From Candidatus Aenigmatarchaeota archaeon (GTDB lineage Archaea > Aenigmatarchaeota > Aenigmatarchaeia > Aenigmatarchaeales > JACQIB01): a stretch of 64,000 nt of DNA. The DNA lies in contig JACQIB010000005.1 of assembly GCA_016198755.1 (NCBI GenBank), positions 112,931-176,930 of the forward strand. The letters are read 5' to 3'. The first letter of the stretch is position 1, and every line of letters starts with the position of its first letter. This document shows, one piece after another, positions 47,137 through 57,180 of this stretch. Below the pieces are notes generated by a model, which did not search any database, was not told the DNA's origin, and worked only from the letters and a program-made list of their open reading frames with translations. The position numbers and the translations under genes were made by a program.

Positions 47137-49659
47137 TTAAGCAGACAGACCAGCCTCTTTTCTTAACAAAGCTGCCATGTCTGTGCGCTCCCAGGTAAAG
47201 TCTGGGTCGTTCCTTCCAAAATGGCCGAAAGCTGAGGTTTTTTTGTAGATTGGCCTGCGAAGATTGAGATGGCTTATTATTGAGGCTGGGCGGAAGTCAA
47301 ACTGTTTCTTTACAAGTTCTTCAATTTTTTCCTCTGGGAGCTTGTTTGTTCCAAAGGTGTTTACTGTGATTGAAACTGGGTGGGCAACACCTATAGCATA
47401 GGCAACCTGTATTTCACATTTGTCTGCTAAGCCTGCTGCTACAACATTTTTAGCAACATAACGGGCCATGTAAGCCGCTGAACGGTCAACTTTTGTCGGG
47501 TCCTTTCCTGAGTTATGCACCACAAAACCGTTTGCTGTGAAAGCATGGGTTACAGGAATGTTGAGGTCATATGTACGATTGAAAGAAGGGATTTTGCGGG
47601 AAGCTTTTGTATAGTAATGCTTCATGAAAAAGAGCTGTTTTAGGTAATCGAACTCCGGATCGCTTTTTAGGAAGCTTTCATAAGCGTTCAAAAAGTCTTT
47701 TAACTTTTCATATGTAAGTTCTTTTGTTGCTTTGCCTTCAAATTTCCTTGTAAAGCGACTTATTTGAGCAATATCACTTCTCTGCTCCAGAACCGGAAGT
47801 TTTTTGAAAAGGCGTTTTATCCTCTGCCTCTGGTTTGGTATAACAGAACGGTCTGTTTTGTTTTCCAGCGATACTCTGTTCAATATTGCTTGTTTTCTTG
47901 GAAGTTGAAAACCCACTTCATTTTTGAAAATTCTAATGCTATCTGTGCCTTTTATTATCACATTATAAAGTGCATGCTGGCTTGTTATTTTTCTTCCCCT
48001 GATTTCAGAGACTTTTCCAGGTTCAGTTTTGCATATGTGGGATATTATTCCGAAATTTAAAAGCAGGAGCTGAACATCTTCTGCAAGCTGCTTACTTGTT
48101 GTTGCTAAATGTGCTCTGGGAGAGGTTTTGTTTCTGCCGTCAATTCTAACAGATCCATCTGTGTCAAAAAGGCCGCGCAGAAAAGCGGCAACATTTGATT
48201 TTGTACCATTCCATATAGCCTCCGGTACAGTTTTATCAAAGGAACGCAGCCTTTTCAAGCCTATGAACTCAAGATATGCACGCAGTTCTACTCCACCCAT
48301 ATACGCCCAGTGACCGTATGCCTTACCCTTATCTCCAAAGAGGCGAAGGAAAAGCTCTTGCACATTTCTTTTTTGTTCTTCTTCACAGATACAAATTCTT
48401 ATGCATCCTTCATCTGTACAATCCCCATCACCTACAAGCAGACCAAGCAAATAGGCATAATCATCTGTAAGCTTGTCTGGAAAGCTGTATTTTTTCTTTC
48501 GTCCTTCTGCTGTACCTTCTTTGTAAGAAAACTTGAATTTTCCAATATCCCCATTCCCAAATAACCTGTCTTTTTTCTGTATAGGCAATATATCCCCGGG
48601 CATTATTTCACTCATGGATTTCCATATATAATTTCCTTCTGAATCGAGAACTCTTATCTGGTGGTTGGGTGTGGCTTCCAGACTATATCCATCTGAAGTT
48701 AACAAAAGCATTGTTTCTTTTGTTCCATTGTCCCACCACTCTCCTGCAGGCATAGGGTGCACATCTGTTTTTACCAGTGTTCCAACTAGGGGTTTGCACT
48801 CCTCTATTTTTCTTGTTCCTTTGTCTGTATTTATTCTGCTATGCCCAGCAAGGCAGAATGCACCTCCTCCATGCCTGCCCATTCCACCGTAAGTGTCCAT
48901 TATTATTTTTCTTCCTGTAACTCCAGAATCTCCTGGAGGGCCTCCTATAATAAATTTTCCGGTAGAGTTTATGTGGAACTGTGTTTCAGAATCTATCCAT
49001 TTCCCGCATACAGGTTTTATCACTTTTTCAATAACATCACTTTTCAGCTTCTCATAAGTAACATCTGGAGAGTGCTGGATTGCTATAACAATTGTTGTTA
49101 CTCTTTTAGGAACACTGCCCTCATACTCTACTGTTACTTGAGACTTCCCGTCTGGCCTTGCCCATGAAAGTTCACCTGAGCGGCGGGCTTCTGAAAGTTT
49201 CTGTGTTAATCTGTGAGCCAGAATAATTGGTAGTGGCATTAATTCTGGGGTTTCATTGGAAGCGTAACCAAACATTAAACCTTGGTCTCCTGCACCCTGT
49301 TCCCTCGCTTCAGTTGCTGTAACTCCCTGTGATATGTCTGGACTCTGCTCATGCAAAGCAACTAAAACAGCACAACTGTCTGCATCAAATCCATACTCAG
49401 GCTTGTCATATCCAACCTGCCTTATTGTATTGCGGACAACGCCCTGAACATCAATATAACCTTTTGTTGTAACCTCCCCTGCAACAACAATTAAACCTGT
49501 TGTGGTCAGGGTTTCTACAGCCACGCGGGAAAAGGGATCCTGCTTGAAAAGTGCATCCAGTACTGAGTCTGATATTTGGTCACAAATTTTGTCCGGATGA
49601 CCTTCTGTTACCGACTCTGATGTAAACAAAGATGTTTTGCCCATTAAATCACCTTTCAC
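47137..49659 (-). CDS. metK: S-adenosylmethionine synthetase (bacterial-type MetK) containing an intein
   Basis: [54 protein letters not shown]; split GGGAF // [14 protein letters not shown]. Confidence 0.96.
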   Translation of the reverse strand: MKGDLMGKTSLFTSESVTEGHPDKICDQISDSVLDALFKQDPFSRVAVETLTTTGLIVVAGEVTTKGYIDVQGVVRNTIRQVGYDKPEYGFDADSCAVLVALHEQSPDISQGVTATEAREQGAGDQGLMFGYASNETPELMPLPIILAHRLTQKLSEARRSGELSWARPDGKSQVTVEYEGSVPKRVTTIVIAIQHSPDVTYEKLKSDVIEKVIKPVCGKWIDSETQFHINSTGKFIIGGPPGDSGVTGRKIIMDTYGGMGRHGGGAFCLAGHSRINTDKGTRKIEECKPLVGTLVKTDVHPMPAGEWWDNGTKETMLLLTSDGYSLEATPNHQIRVLDSEGNYIWKSMSEIMPGDILPIQKKDRLFGNGDIGKFKFSYKEGTAEGRKKKYSFPDKLTDDYAYLLGLLVGDGDCTDEGCIRICICEEEQKRNVQELFLRLFGDKGKAYGHWAYMGGVELRAYLEFIGLKRLRSFDKTVPEAIWNGTKSNVAAFLRGLFDTDGSVRIDGRNKTSPRAHLATTSKQLAEDVQLLLLNFGIISHICKTEPGKVSEIRGRKITSQHALYNVIIKGTDSIRIFKNEVGFQLPRKQAILNRVSLENKTDRSVIPNQRQRIKRLFKKLPVLEQRSDIAQISRFTRKFEGKATKELTYEKLKDFLNAYESFLKSDPEFDYLKQLFFMKHYYTKASRKIPSFNRTYDLNIPVTHAFTANGFVVHNSGKDPTKVDRSAAYMARYVAKNVVAAGLADKCEIQVAYAIGVAHPVSITVNTFGTNKLPEEKIEELVKKQFDFRPASIISHLNLRRPIYKKTSAFGHFGRNDPDFTWERTDMAALLRKEAGLSA
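47512..48855 (-). mobile_element. Intein (448 aa) with LAGLIDADG endonuclease domain in MetK
   Basis: Begins [13 protein letters not shown], block [20 protein letters not shown] motifs [11 protein letters not shown] and [11 protein letters not shown], ends [10 protein letters not shown], +1 Ser. Confidence 0.95.
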
Positions 49660-49741
49660 TTTCCTAGGGCAGAAAGTATAAAAAGCTTACTGTAGATTTG
49701 ATTCTTATAAGAATAAATATATGCTTATATGAATATTTTAT

Positions 49742-50305
49742 ATGATTCAGGAGCTGTCTGAGATAAAGAAAAGGAGGAAAGCGGCTGGGCTTACGCAGGA
49801 TTCGCTTTCAAAACTATCGGGTGTTAGTCAGGCTGCTATAGCAAAAATTGAGGCTGGAAAAATTGACCCTGGATACAGTTCTGTGAAAGCTATTTTCGGG
49901 GCTTTGGAAAAGGTTGGGAAGGGGAGGGCTGGAGTTGCAGGGGATATAGCAAATAAAAGGGTTTTGTTTGTGGGTGGGGGGGAAAGTGTGGGGAATGTTA
50001 TAAAGCTGCTGAAAAGGAGGGGAATTTCCCAGATACCTGTTATTGAACAGGGTAAGGTTTTGGGGAGTATTTCAGAAAAAACAATACTGGATGAAATTGC
50101 AAAGGGAAAGAACATGGAAGAACTGTCAAAGGATAGGGTAGAAAAAATAATGGACTCTCAGTTTCCTATAGTAGACAGAAAAACAGGTATAGGAATTGTG
50201 GAGGGGCTGTTAAGAGAAAATAATGCGGTTTTGGTAAGTGAGAGGGGTAGGATTTTTGGTATTATAACAAAATCTGATTTATTGAAGCTTGTTAGGAAGG
50301 TTTAG
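49742..50305 (+). CDS. XRE-family HTH regulator with tandem CBS domains
   Basis: LSEIKKRRKAAGLTQDSLSKLSGVSQAAIAKIEAGKIDPGYSSVKAI; two CBS-like segments. Confidence 0.88.
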   Translation: MIQELSEIKKRRKAAGLTQDSLSKLSGVSQAAIAKIEAGKIDPGYSSVKAIFGALEKVGKGRAGVAGDIANKRVLFVGGGESVGNVIKLLKRRGISQIPVIEQGKVLGSISEKTILDEIAKGKNMEELSKDRVEKIMDSQFPIVDRKTGIGIVEGLLRENNAVLVSERGRIFGIITKSDLLKLVRKV

Positions 50306-51478
50306 GGAACGTAGGGCAGACATGTAAGATGAATGATCATATTTCCAGCTCATGTTTTTTGGATCAAAATGTTCATGATACTTAAAGCGTAAATCATCTT
50401 GTGTTTTCCAGAATTTGTTTTTGGATTCCTCATAACTCTGCCAAATATAGTGGTTATGGCCATCTAGTTTTATGGAATCTGATATTACGTTCATAAATAT
50501 TCTTGTTATGTTTTTTTGGTTGGTGAGTATATAGAAAACTGCGTGCCTACTGTTGTCACGTGAGGGATATACTATTGTTTTTACAGCATATTTGCTTATT
50601 TTCCTTGTTAATTCACTAAGATTCACATTGGGCTTAAGATCTAACATTAAGTGAAGTGTTATGTTCTCACCTGAATACAGGGGATCGTATATTATTTTCA
50701 TCTGCTGGAAAAGTTCATCGAAATTCTGCTCAAATGAATGTAATCCCTCTTTTATTTTGCCGGAAGTTATTCCTGTTGGATTATAATGGACAGCTGACTT
50801 TCCGAGATTTTTCCTAAGGGATCTGGAAAGGTTTGAAATGGAATTAAAATTCCTGTTCATTTCAAATGCAAGGGGTAGCAAAATAGGGTTTTTCTTTATG
50901 TGGGGGTGGATGGATGCTGAGTATTCCTTTTTCATTGACTTTTCCAGAAGTTCGAAAGGATGTTCACCATGCTCAAAGTCTGCATCAACAAAATTCCCGT
51001 CATTGTCAAGTATTTTGTGGAGAGGGGAATATATGTTTACAGAAGCGTTTGGCATATGTATATCATAGTTGTCTATTAGCTTGGATTTTTTTGCCTGTTC
51101 CCAGAAGGTTTTGAAAGAGGATAAATGGCCATCTGGTATTGTATAGAATATTATATTGCACTTGCTGTTATTGTTGAATTCAAACCCTTCAGCTATGTAA
51201 GATCTGTACGGGAGTATGCTTAGCAGGGCATTATTCTTCACATTCCATGCTGTTAGTATAACAAGATTCAGACCAAAGCTTTCGTACCTTGGATATGGAT
51301 AATATTGAAAACCATGCCTTCTAAGAGAGTTTAGCCAGCGGCGCACAGTCCTCTCAGTAACATTGTTTCCCTGCGAGTTCAGCATTTCAGTCATTTCCTT
51401 TGGCTGAAGCAATTTTTTGCTGTGGGAAAGAAGGTATGCAAATTCTAAAAGTTTTTTATTGAAAGCGTGCTTTACCAT
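50279..51478 (-). CDS. Large HTH protein of unknown function (Lrp-like N-terminal HTH)
   Basis: FNKKLLEFAYLLSHSKKLLQPKEMTEMLNSQGNNVTERTVRRWLNSLRRHGF; long uncharacterised C-terminus. Confidence 0.6.
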   Translation of the reverse strand: MVKHAFNKKLLEFAYLLSHSKKLLQPKEMTEMLNSQGNNVTERTVRRWLNSLRRHGFQYYPYPRYESFGLNLVILTAWNVKNNALLSILPYRSYIAEGFEFNNNSKCNIIFYTIPDGHLSSFKTFWEQAKKSKLIDNYDIHMPNASVNIYSPLHKILDNDGNFVDADFEHGEHPFELLEKSMKKEYSASIHPHIKKNPILLPLAFEMNRNFNSISNLSRSLRKNLGKSAVHYNPTGITSGKIKEGLHSFEQNFDELFQQMKIIYDPLYSGENITLHLMLDLKPNVNLSELTRKISKYAVKTIVYPSRDNSRHAVFYILTNQKNITRIFMNVISDSIKLDGHNHYIWQSYEESKNKFWKTQDDLRFKYHEHFDPKNMSWKYDHSSYMSALRSLNLPNKLQ

Positions 51479-51599
51479 ACTCTCTATATTGGACAGAATA
51501 TTAATATAAACAAGTATTATTGTCAGTAGATTTAAAAACTTTGTCTTAACTTTATATATCCGTTGCAAGTTTATAAGTCTGTACTATGATAGTTTTAGT

Positions 51600-52805
51600 A
51601 TGGCTGTAAAGGCTGGATGGGTTGTTTTTATAATATTGTTGGCTGTACCAACTATGTTGATTGCTGCCCAGTTTGGGAATATACTTGATAGTTCTACTGT
51701 ACTTCCGTTTTCAAACTCATTTGCACTGTTTAATCTAAAAGCGAGCGTGGAAAACCCTTCTGCATGTTCTTCAGATAAGCCTGGAAACTGTTTTACAAGT
51801 TCACTCTGCTCACAAGCCGGATTGCAGTGGTGCGGATCTAGTTTTATGTCAGGGTATTGTTCAGCAAGCTGCGGAACCTGCTCTTCAACAACGCCTTCGA
51901 GCTGTTTTTCTGCACAGTCATGTACTGGAGCAGGGGCAAACTGGTGTAGGACTGCTATAAACGGGGATGGTTCTGTCTCCGGATATTGTTCATCCGGTAG
52001 TTGCCGTGTATGCTCTTCATCAGATTTTGGGTCGTGTATTGATTCTGCAAGCTGCTTTTCTGTGGGTGGAGCATGGTATCCAATGCCCAGCAACTGGGCT
52101 ACTTATGGACCAACTGGATGGTGTGGTGCCCCAGGATACACACAACCTGTATGCAGCTCTGCAATGCCAGATATATGTAGTACAGAGAATTCCTGTTTGG
52201 GAACTGGGGGAAAATGGTGCACTGTATCTGCCCCATCAGGAACTTTAGGATTTTGTAAGTCCACGGCCTGCCCAACAGAACAAACAACAGAAGTTTTGAG
52301 AACATTTGTTTTTGATAAAAGCGGGATAGCCGTAATACCATTGGATGATACAAAGAATATTTACTTCCCATTAACTGGAACTGGGTATATAGAAGTGCCT
52401 TTGCTGGATGGAACTATATACAGATATTCTGCTAATCCTGCTGATCCGCCACAACCATTGCCATTTCCGGATTTTACTGGGAACATAAAGATAGAGAATT
52501 CTGTTATAATACATGGGTATGGGCAGAAAAGGACAATAATTGTTCCAAACAATCCGCTTGGTCCTGTGCTTGTGCCAATGGAAGGGGGTGGAGGATTTTT
52601 AGTGGCTCTTAAGGACTCTATATCAGGCAGGGTTTCAGGGTATTATAGTATGAAGGGAACTGTAACTATGGGAGAAGGAAATATGATATACTCTTACAAG
52701 AATAACTGTATAGTTTCAACCACAAAGAAGTTCTCAGCATATTGGAAAGATTTTGGATCACAGCTTGATAGCTTCATAAACATCAAGTGTCCGGCAATGC
52801 CTTAA
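51600..52805 (+). CDS. Secreted/surface protein with Cys-rich tandem repeats
   Basis: Signal/TM segment WVVFIILLAVPTMLIAA; four CSSxxP..C....SC...G..WC...GYC...C repeats. Confidence 0.8.
   Translation: MAVKAGWVVFIILLAVPTMLIAAQFGNILDSSTVLPFSNSFALFNLKASVENPSACSSDKPGNCFTSSLCSQAGLQWCGSSFMSGYCSASCGTCSSTTPSSCFSAQSCTGAGANWCRTAINGDGSVSGYCSSGSCRVCSSSDFGSCIDSASCFSVGGAWYPMPSNWATYGPTGWCGAPGYTQPVCSSAMPDICSTENSCLGTGGKWCTVSAPSGTLGFCKSTACPTEQTTEVLRTFVFDKSGIAVIPLDDTKNIYFPLTGTGYIEVPLLDGTIYRYSANPADPPQPLPFPDFTGNIKIENSVIIHGYGQKRTIIVPNNPLGPVLVPMEGGGGFLVALKDSISGRVSGYYSMKGTVTMGEGNMIYSYKNNCIVSTTKKFSAYWKDFGSQLDSFINIKCPAMP
51765..52277 (+). repeat. Four tandem Cys-rich protein repeats (38-47 aa each)
   Basis: Residues 56-226 of the ORF align as four units. 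Confidence 0.75.
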
Positions 52806-52881
52806 TTGGAATATTTCTGTATACTACTTCAAAGTGGGAGTGACATTTTATATGTAATAGCTGTCAATAGTTTATTGACAA

Positions 52882-53652
52882 GTGGGGAGAAAAATTGTCA
52901 GTGGGAAAATGGATTGGAAAATCGTAATTCCGATAGTGCTTGTAGCAGCTGTCTTAGTTTTAGGTATAGCTTCTGGAGGGATGGGAACAGGAGGTTTCAA
53001 TATAGCTTCTGCTGAAGCTGCAAAAGAACAGGGTGTAAAAGCTTCGCCTGCTGCTTTGCAGTTTGAAGAAAACAGCTTCAAAAGCAAGATAAACTTTCTT
53101 GGAAAGGATCAGTATAATTTTAAGAAGTTTCTGGGAGAGGGAGAGACTGGACCTGTTTTAATATACTATAGAAGCTTCAGGGGAGGGTTTGAATGGAAGA
53201 TTACACTTTCTTCAGGATCCGGGAAGTTCTTGGTTTACAAAGAGTATAAGAGTGTGGTTCCGCTGAAAGCAGAAAAAAACAGCATACTTGGTGGAAAAGA
53301 GCTGTTGCCTGCTGGAACTGCGTTTGAAAAGTTTGCGGGAAAAAGAGATTTCTTGGATTCCATAGAAGCTGCTGAAAAAGCAAAACAAATAGAAGAGGTT
53401 GCTGGAGCTACCGGAAGTTTTGGAGCTGATGAGTATTCTATGATTTTTGTTGGGAAAGAGCTTGGGGTTGCAAATCCTTATGGGGTTTCAGAGGATATTT
53501 GGACTGTTCTGTTCTTTGATAAGGCTGGAAAACTATGGGGAATAGTGGATCTTTCTGCTGGGGATGGCAGTGTATTAGGATATTATATAGGCGAGGAAGC
53601 TGCTAAAAACTTGGAAAAAAGAGCTCTGATAAAGGACGTTATAGCCAGGTAA
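52882..53652 (+). CDS. Membrane-anchored/secreted hypothetical protein
   Basis: N-terminal TM WKIVIPIVLVAAVLVLGIASGG; start may be 52909. Confidence 0.6.
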   Translation: MGRKIVSGKMDWKIVIPIVLVAAVLVLGIASGGMGTGGFNIASAEAAKEQGVKASPAALQFEENSFKSKINFLGKDQYNFKKFLGEGETGPVLIYYRSFRGGFEWKITLSSGSGKFLVYKEYKSVVPLKAEKNSILGGKELLPAGTAFEKFAGKRDFLDSIEAAEKAKQIEEVAGATGSFGADEYSMIFVGKELGVANPYGVSEDIWTVLFFDKAGKLWGIVDLSAGDGSVLGYYIGEEAAKNLEKRALIKDVIAR

Positions 53653-54619
53653 CATTAACTTCATCTGCTCTCCAAAATCTGTTTATTTTACTTTCTTGCA
53701 GCTTTGTTTCACCTGAACCCTTCCAGACTAAAAGCCCTGTCCATGCTATGTTTGCACCGCAGTCTGTTGCATACTCAATTGGAACCAGGAAAGTTTTTGC
53801 ACTGCGCTCTTCTGCCATTATATCCAGCATTTTCCTGAACCTTTTATTAGCTGCTACTCCGCCTACAAGTAAAATTTCTTTTTTCCCTGCATGGGCTAAA
53901 GCCCTTTCTGTAACTTCTGTTAGCATAGAGAAACAGGTTTCCTGCATGCTAAAAGCCAAATCCTCTTTTTTTGCCCCATTTTTCAAAAGCCTTACTGCTT
54001 CAGCAAGTATTCCTGAAAAAGAAACATCCATCCCCTTTACCACATATGGAAGCTCTATCCATTTGCCTTTGCTTGCCAATTCTTCAATTTTTGGGCCTCC
54101 TGGGTGAGGTATTCCAAGCTCCCGCGCAAATTGATCTAAACAGTTTCCAAGGGCAATATCCTGTGTTTCCCCAAGAATCCTGTAACTTCCCTCGATACAG
54201 GCTAGAATCTGCGTATTTCCTCCTGAAACATATAAAACCAAAGGATCAATGCAGCCTGTTGCCAGTTTTCCAATTTCTACATGTGCAACAGCATGGTTTA
54301 CTCCAACCAAGGGTTTTTTCAGTTTCAGGGATAAGGCTCTTGCCACAGCAGCCCCAATTCTCAGGCACTGCGGTATTCCTGGTCCCTGGGAAAAGGCTAC
54401 AATATCTATATCTTTTGCTGAAAGTTTTGCTTCTTTCAATGCGCTCTCTATTAAACCTGCAGCAAGGGAAGAATGGTGTTCGCCTGCTTCAGAAGGCTTT
54501 ATTCCGCCTTTTTCAGGTTTGTACATATCGCGGGAATTTGCGAGAATTTTCCCTTCTGAGTTTGCTATTCCTACAGAAAAGGTATGTGCTGTAGCCTCAA
54601 TACCCAAACAGATTACCAT
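53639..54619 (-). CDS. kae1: tRNA threonylcarbamoyladenosine synthase Kae1
   Basis: LGIEATAHTFSVGIA, GVNHAVAHVEIG, YVSGGNTQILA, LLVGGVAANKRFR. Confidence 0.97.
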   Translation of the reverse strand: MVICLGIEATAHTFSVGIANSEGKILANSRDMYKPEKGGIKPSEAGEHHSSLAAGLIESALKEAKLSAKDIDIVAFSQGPGIPQCLRIGAAVARALSLKLKKPLVGVNHAVAHVEIGKLATGCIDPLVLYVSGGNTQILACIEGSYRILGETQDIALGNCLDQFARELGIPHPGGPKIEELASKGKWIELPYVVKGMDVSFSGILAEAVRLLKNGAKKEDLAFSMQETCFSMLTEVTERALAHAGKKEILLVGGVAANKRFRKMLDIMAEERSAKTFLVPIEYATDCGANIAWTGLLVWKGSGETKLQESKINRFWRADEVNVTWL

Positions 54620-54656
54620 GGGAAAGGTTTGTAATCAAGAGAATAAATTTCTATCA

Positions 54657-56420
54657 TTATTTGGATTGGCTGGCTGGTGCATAGCTGCTTAGCTTTTCTA
54701 TAACTGTGACCTCTTTGTTTAAAGTGTTGTCACCAATAGCATTTGTTTCTGCTTTAAAATAAATAAAGAATTCACTTATTAGCGCTTTATAATTATCGGA
54801 AACTTTCAGGGGAATAGATTGACGTTCCTTGTCTCCAAGATATTGGGAACCGCAGCGGGGAATAAGTCCGGAAGATGAGGAACCGCAGCGGGGAATAAGT
54901 ATTCCGGTTTCCCTAGTTATTGTTGTTTTGTTTTGGCGCTCATCACTGATCCAATTTTTCATTAAATCTGCATACCTTGCCAAGAGTATGCCTTTTCGTA
55001 TTCCTGTATTCTGGAAGAAATCTGATTGTTTTTCTTCTAGATTAACTGCAACATCATTTCCATCTTTATTTCCTAATCTGTCTTCGTATGACACGGTAAG
55101 CTTCAGGTTAGTATCATTGGATAATTTTTTCAGCTTCAGTAAAACCAGACCGCCCCTGGTTTCTGCCCCCTCTTTTTTTGATGGGAAGAGTGTATTTATT
55201 TTCATAATGGTGCCCGTTGCCTCATTTGCTTCTGGGGAACCATAAACTTTTATTATCTCATATCCTTTTGCGTCCAGATTTAGTATTAAATTGAATATAA
55301 GAGGTGTTACCATAAATTCAAATTCGTTGTCCATTCTTTTCTTGAATTCTGGAGACGAGTGAACAGAATAATAATTGGCCCCTCTGATTTTTGTTATTGC
55401 TTCCACCAATTCTGTATTGAAGTCAACACCTATGCCAATGAATGTAGTGTATATTTTATTATCTGCATTTTTCTTTGTTATATTAAATAAACCTTCCTCG
55501 CTAGTTTCCCCTATATTTGGCATAGCATCTGTCAGGAAAATTATCCTGTTCTCATATTCTGACTGGTCAGAACCTTCATATTCCTTAAACAGGTTTGCAC
55601 CCATTTTCATGCCAGATTCCATATATGTGCCGCCCTGTGGCCCTATATCGTTAAGTATATGCTGCTTTATTCTTTCTATGTCTGTATTTTCTACAAGATT
55701 CATGGGTTTTGCCAAATAAGCTTTGTCATCGAAGACAACCATTCCAAATCTATCGTCTTTTTTTAGGTGGTCGAGAAGTGATGATATAGCTTTCTTGGCT
55801 ATCTCCATTTTGCTTTTTCCAGAGTCCTCGTCAGTTTTATTTGAACCCTCAACAGGCACTCTTCCCCCGAACCTATCATAATAATATTCGTTGAATGCGG
55901 AGCCCATTGATCCGGAAATGTCCAAAACAATAATAAGATTCAGTTTTTTCCTGTGAAAGTCACTTTCTTTTATATTGGAATTCAAGCCTACTGACATATA
56001 ATATTCATCCTTTTTTGAAAAGGGATCCCTTGAGATTGAATAGGTATAGGAGGGGCAGAATAATTTTGTGCATTCCTGCTTTTCACTTGTATCGAAATAA
56101 TAGTCGTAAAAAAGGCCTTCATATGTTATATCTGTAGATAACGGTGTGTAGTTGTTTTTTATGTTTTCCCTGAAGTTATTGATATCCTTTGCACCACCAA
56201 CAGAATAGCCAATTGATTCGGGAGATGCTGCGAAAGGCGATACAGACTGAGTGGGACTCAAAAGAGGTGATGAAATCTGTTTCAATAGAGGTATTTCAAA
56301 TATAGAGGGTGAAAATTGCCAGTCGTCCGTTTTTCCAGTTAACCCTGATTTTGGTATTAGAAAATATCCTGCAATAATAGCTATAACTATAATAGCAATT
56401 ATCAGAGGTCGCTTTTCCAT
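54657..56420 (-). CDS. Membrane-anchored VWA-domain protein
   Basis: N-terminal TM; MIDAS IIVLDISGSMG; VEGSNKTDEDSGKSKMEIAKKAISSLLDHL. Confidence 0.88.
   Translation of the reverse strand: MEKRPLIIAIIVIAIIAGYFLIPKSGLTGKTDDWQFSPSIFEIPLLKQISSPLLSPTQSVSPFAASPESIGYSVGGAKDINNFRENIKNNYTPLSTDITYEGLFYDYYFDTSEKQECTKLFCPSYTYSISRDPFSKKDEYYMSVGLNSNIKESDFHRKKLNLIIVLDISGSMGSAFNEYYYDRFGGRVPVEGSNKTDEDSGKSKMEIAKKAISSLLDHLKKDDRFGMVVFDDKAYLAKPMNLVENTDIERIKQHILNDIGPQGGTYMESGMKMGANLFKEYEGSDQSEYENRIIFLTDAMPNIGETSEEGLFNITKKNADNKIYTTFIGIGVDFNTELVEAITKIRGANYYSVHSSPEFKKRMDNEFEFMVTPLIFNLILNLDAKGYEIIKVYGSPEANEATGTIMKINTLFPSKKEGAETRGGLVLLKLKKLSNDTNLKLTVSYEDRLGNKDGNDVAVNLEEKQSDFFQNTGIRKGILLARYADLMKNWISDERQNKTTITRETGILIPRCGSSSSGLIPRCGSQYLGDKERQSIPLKVSDNYKALISEFFIYFKAETNAIGDNTLNKEVTVIEKLSSYAPASQSK
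54846..54900. repeat. 22-bp direct repeat GGAACCGCAGCGGGGAATAAGT, two copies 33 bp apart
   Basis: Identical copies at 54846-54867 and 54879-54900, encoding repeated LIPRCGS. Confidence 0.9.
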
Positions 56421-56454
56421 ATAAGACTATTGTTTTGGCGATATATAAATCGTC

Positions 56455-56637
56455 TTACTTCTTTATTTCAGAATAATGACATTTCCCACAATGGGTCCTG
56501 TTCTTATGTTCAGCCATAAAGGTTCCTGCGCCGCAGCGTGGGCAGAACTTTCCTGTCCTTTTCCCGCCTGAATATTTTTTCCATAACTGCACTATCTTGT
56601 GCTTGGATTTGCTGTGTGGTTTTTTTCCTTCTGCCAT
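56455..56637 (-). CDS. rps27ae: 30S ribosomal protein S27ae
   Basis: [27 protein letters not shown]. Confidence 0.92.
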   Translation of the reverse strand: MAEGKKPHSKSKHKIVQLWKKYSGGKRTGKFCPRCGAGTFMAEHKNRTHCGKCHYSEIKK

Positions 56638-56649
56638 TTTTATTCACCT

Positions 56650-56922
56650 TTATTGTGCTGCTGGAGCTGGTGCAGCTTTCTTTTTCTTCTCGGGTGGTTT
56701 TTCATCCCAAACCCTTACAGATGCCCTGCCCATAGAACGTCCAAAATCAGTAATTAATGTCCTTATCTCCACATTTTCAGCGGGGACGGATAAGGTTTTT
56801 GCAAGCTCGTCTGAAACTGCTTTTTTAGAGGGAGTTGCAGCACCCTCATAATCCAATTTAAGTGTAAGTTCCTTTCTTTTCAGAAGCGGATTTTCCTTTT
56901 GTTCAACTGTTTCAATCTTCAT
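56650..56922 (-). CDS. rps24e: 30S ribosomal protein S24e
   Basis: NPLLKRKELTLKLDYEGAATPSKKAVSDELAKTL; synteny with S27ae. Confidence 0.93.
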   Translation of the reverse strand: MKIETVEQKENPLLKRKELTLKLDYEGAATPSKKAVSDELAKTLSVPAENVEIRTLITDFGRSMGRASVRVWDEKPPEKKKKAAPAPAAQ

Positions 56923-56926
56923 CTTA

Positions 56927-57109
56927 TCACTTTATTTTTATTGCGAACTTGCCTGGAGAGGTTAAACCTGCTTCCTTTGCAAGCTCAGAGTCAGGGTTAA
57001 TTACCATTAGAGTTCCTTTCCATGAACGTGTCAGGTCAGAGCTTTTGCATATTGGACAGACATTCCCTTTAACAAGCCTTTTGCATGTTTTACAGGCTTT
57101 CTCTGGCAT
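56927..57109 (-). CDS. spt4: Transcription elongation factor Spt4 (RpoE'')
   Basis: ACKTCKRLVKGNVCPICKSSDLTRSWKGTLMVINPDSELAK. Confidence 0.94.
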   Translation of the reverse strand: MPEKACKTCKRLVKGNVCPICKSSDLTRSWKGTLMVINPDSELAKEAGLTSPGKFAIKIK

Positions 57110-57180
57110 TATAAAAACCTCTTTATATTTTTGTTTTGAGAGGTTTTTGGAATGTTAAAAATCCCTAAGATTTTTCCCAT

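Noticed and set aside
51584-52093. 169-aa minus-strand ORF antisense to the Cys-rich repeat gene
   Set aside because: Composition (His/Pro/Glu-rich, repetitive) follows from reading the Cys/Ser/Gly-rich repeats in reverse; the plus frame has a signal peptide and periodic cysteines.
53971-54594. 207-aa plus-strand ORF antisense to kae1
   Set aside because: Kae1 on the minus strand is unmistakable; the antisense frame is Leu/Gln-rich with no motif.
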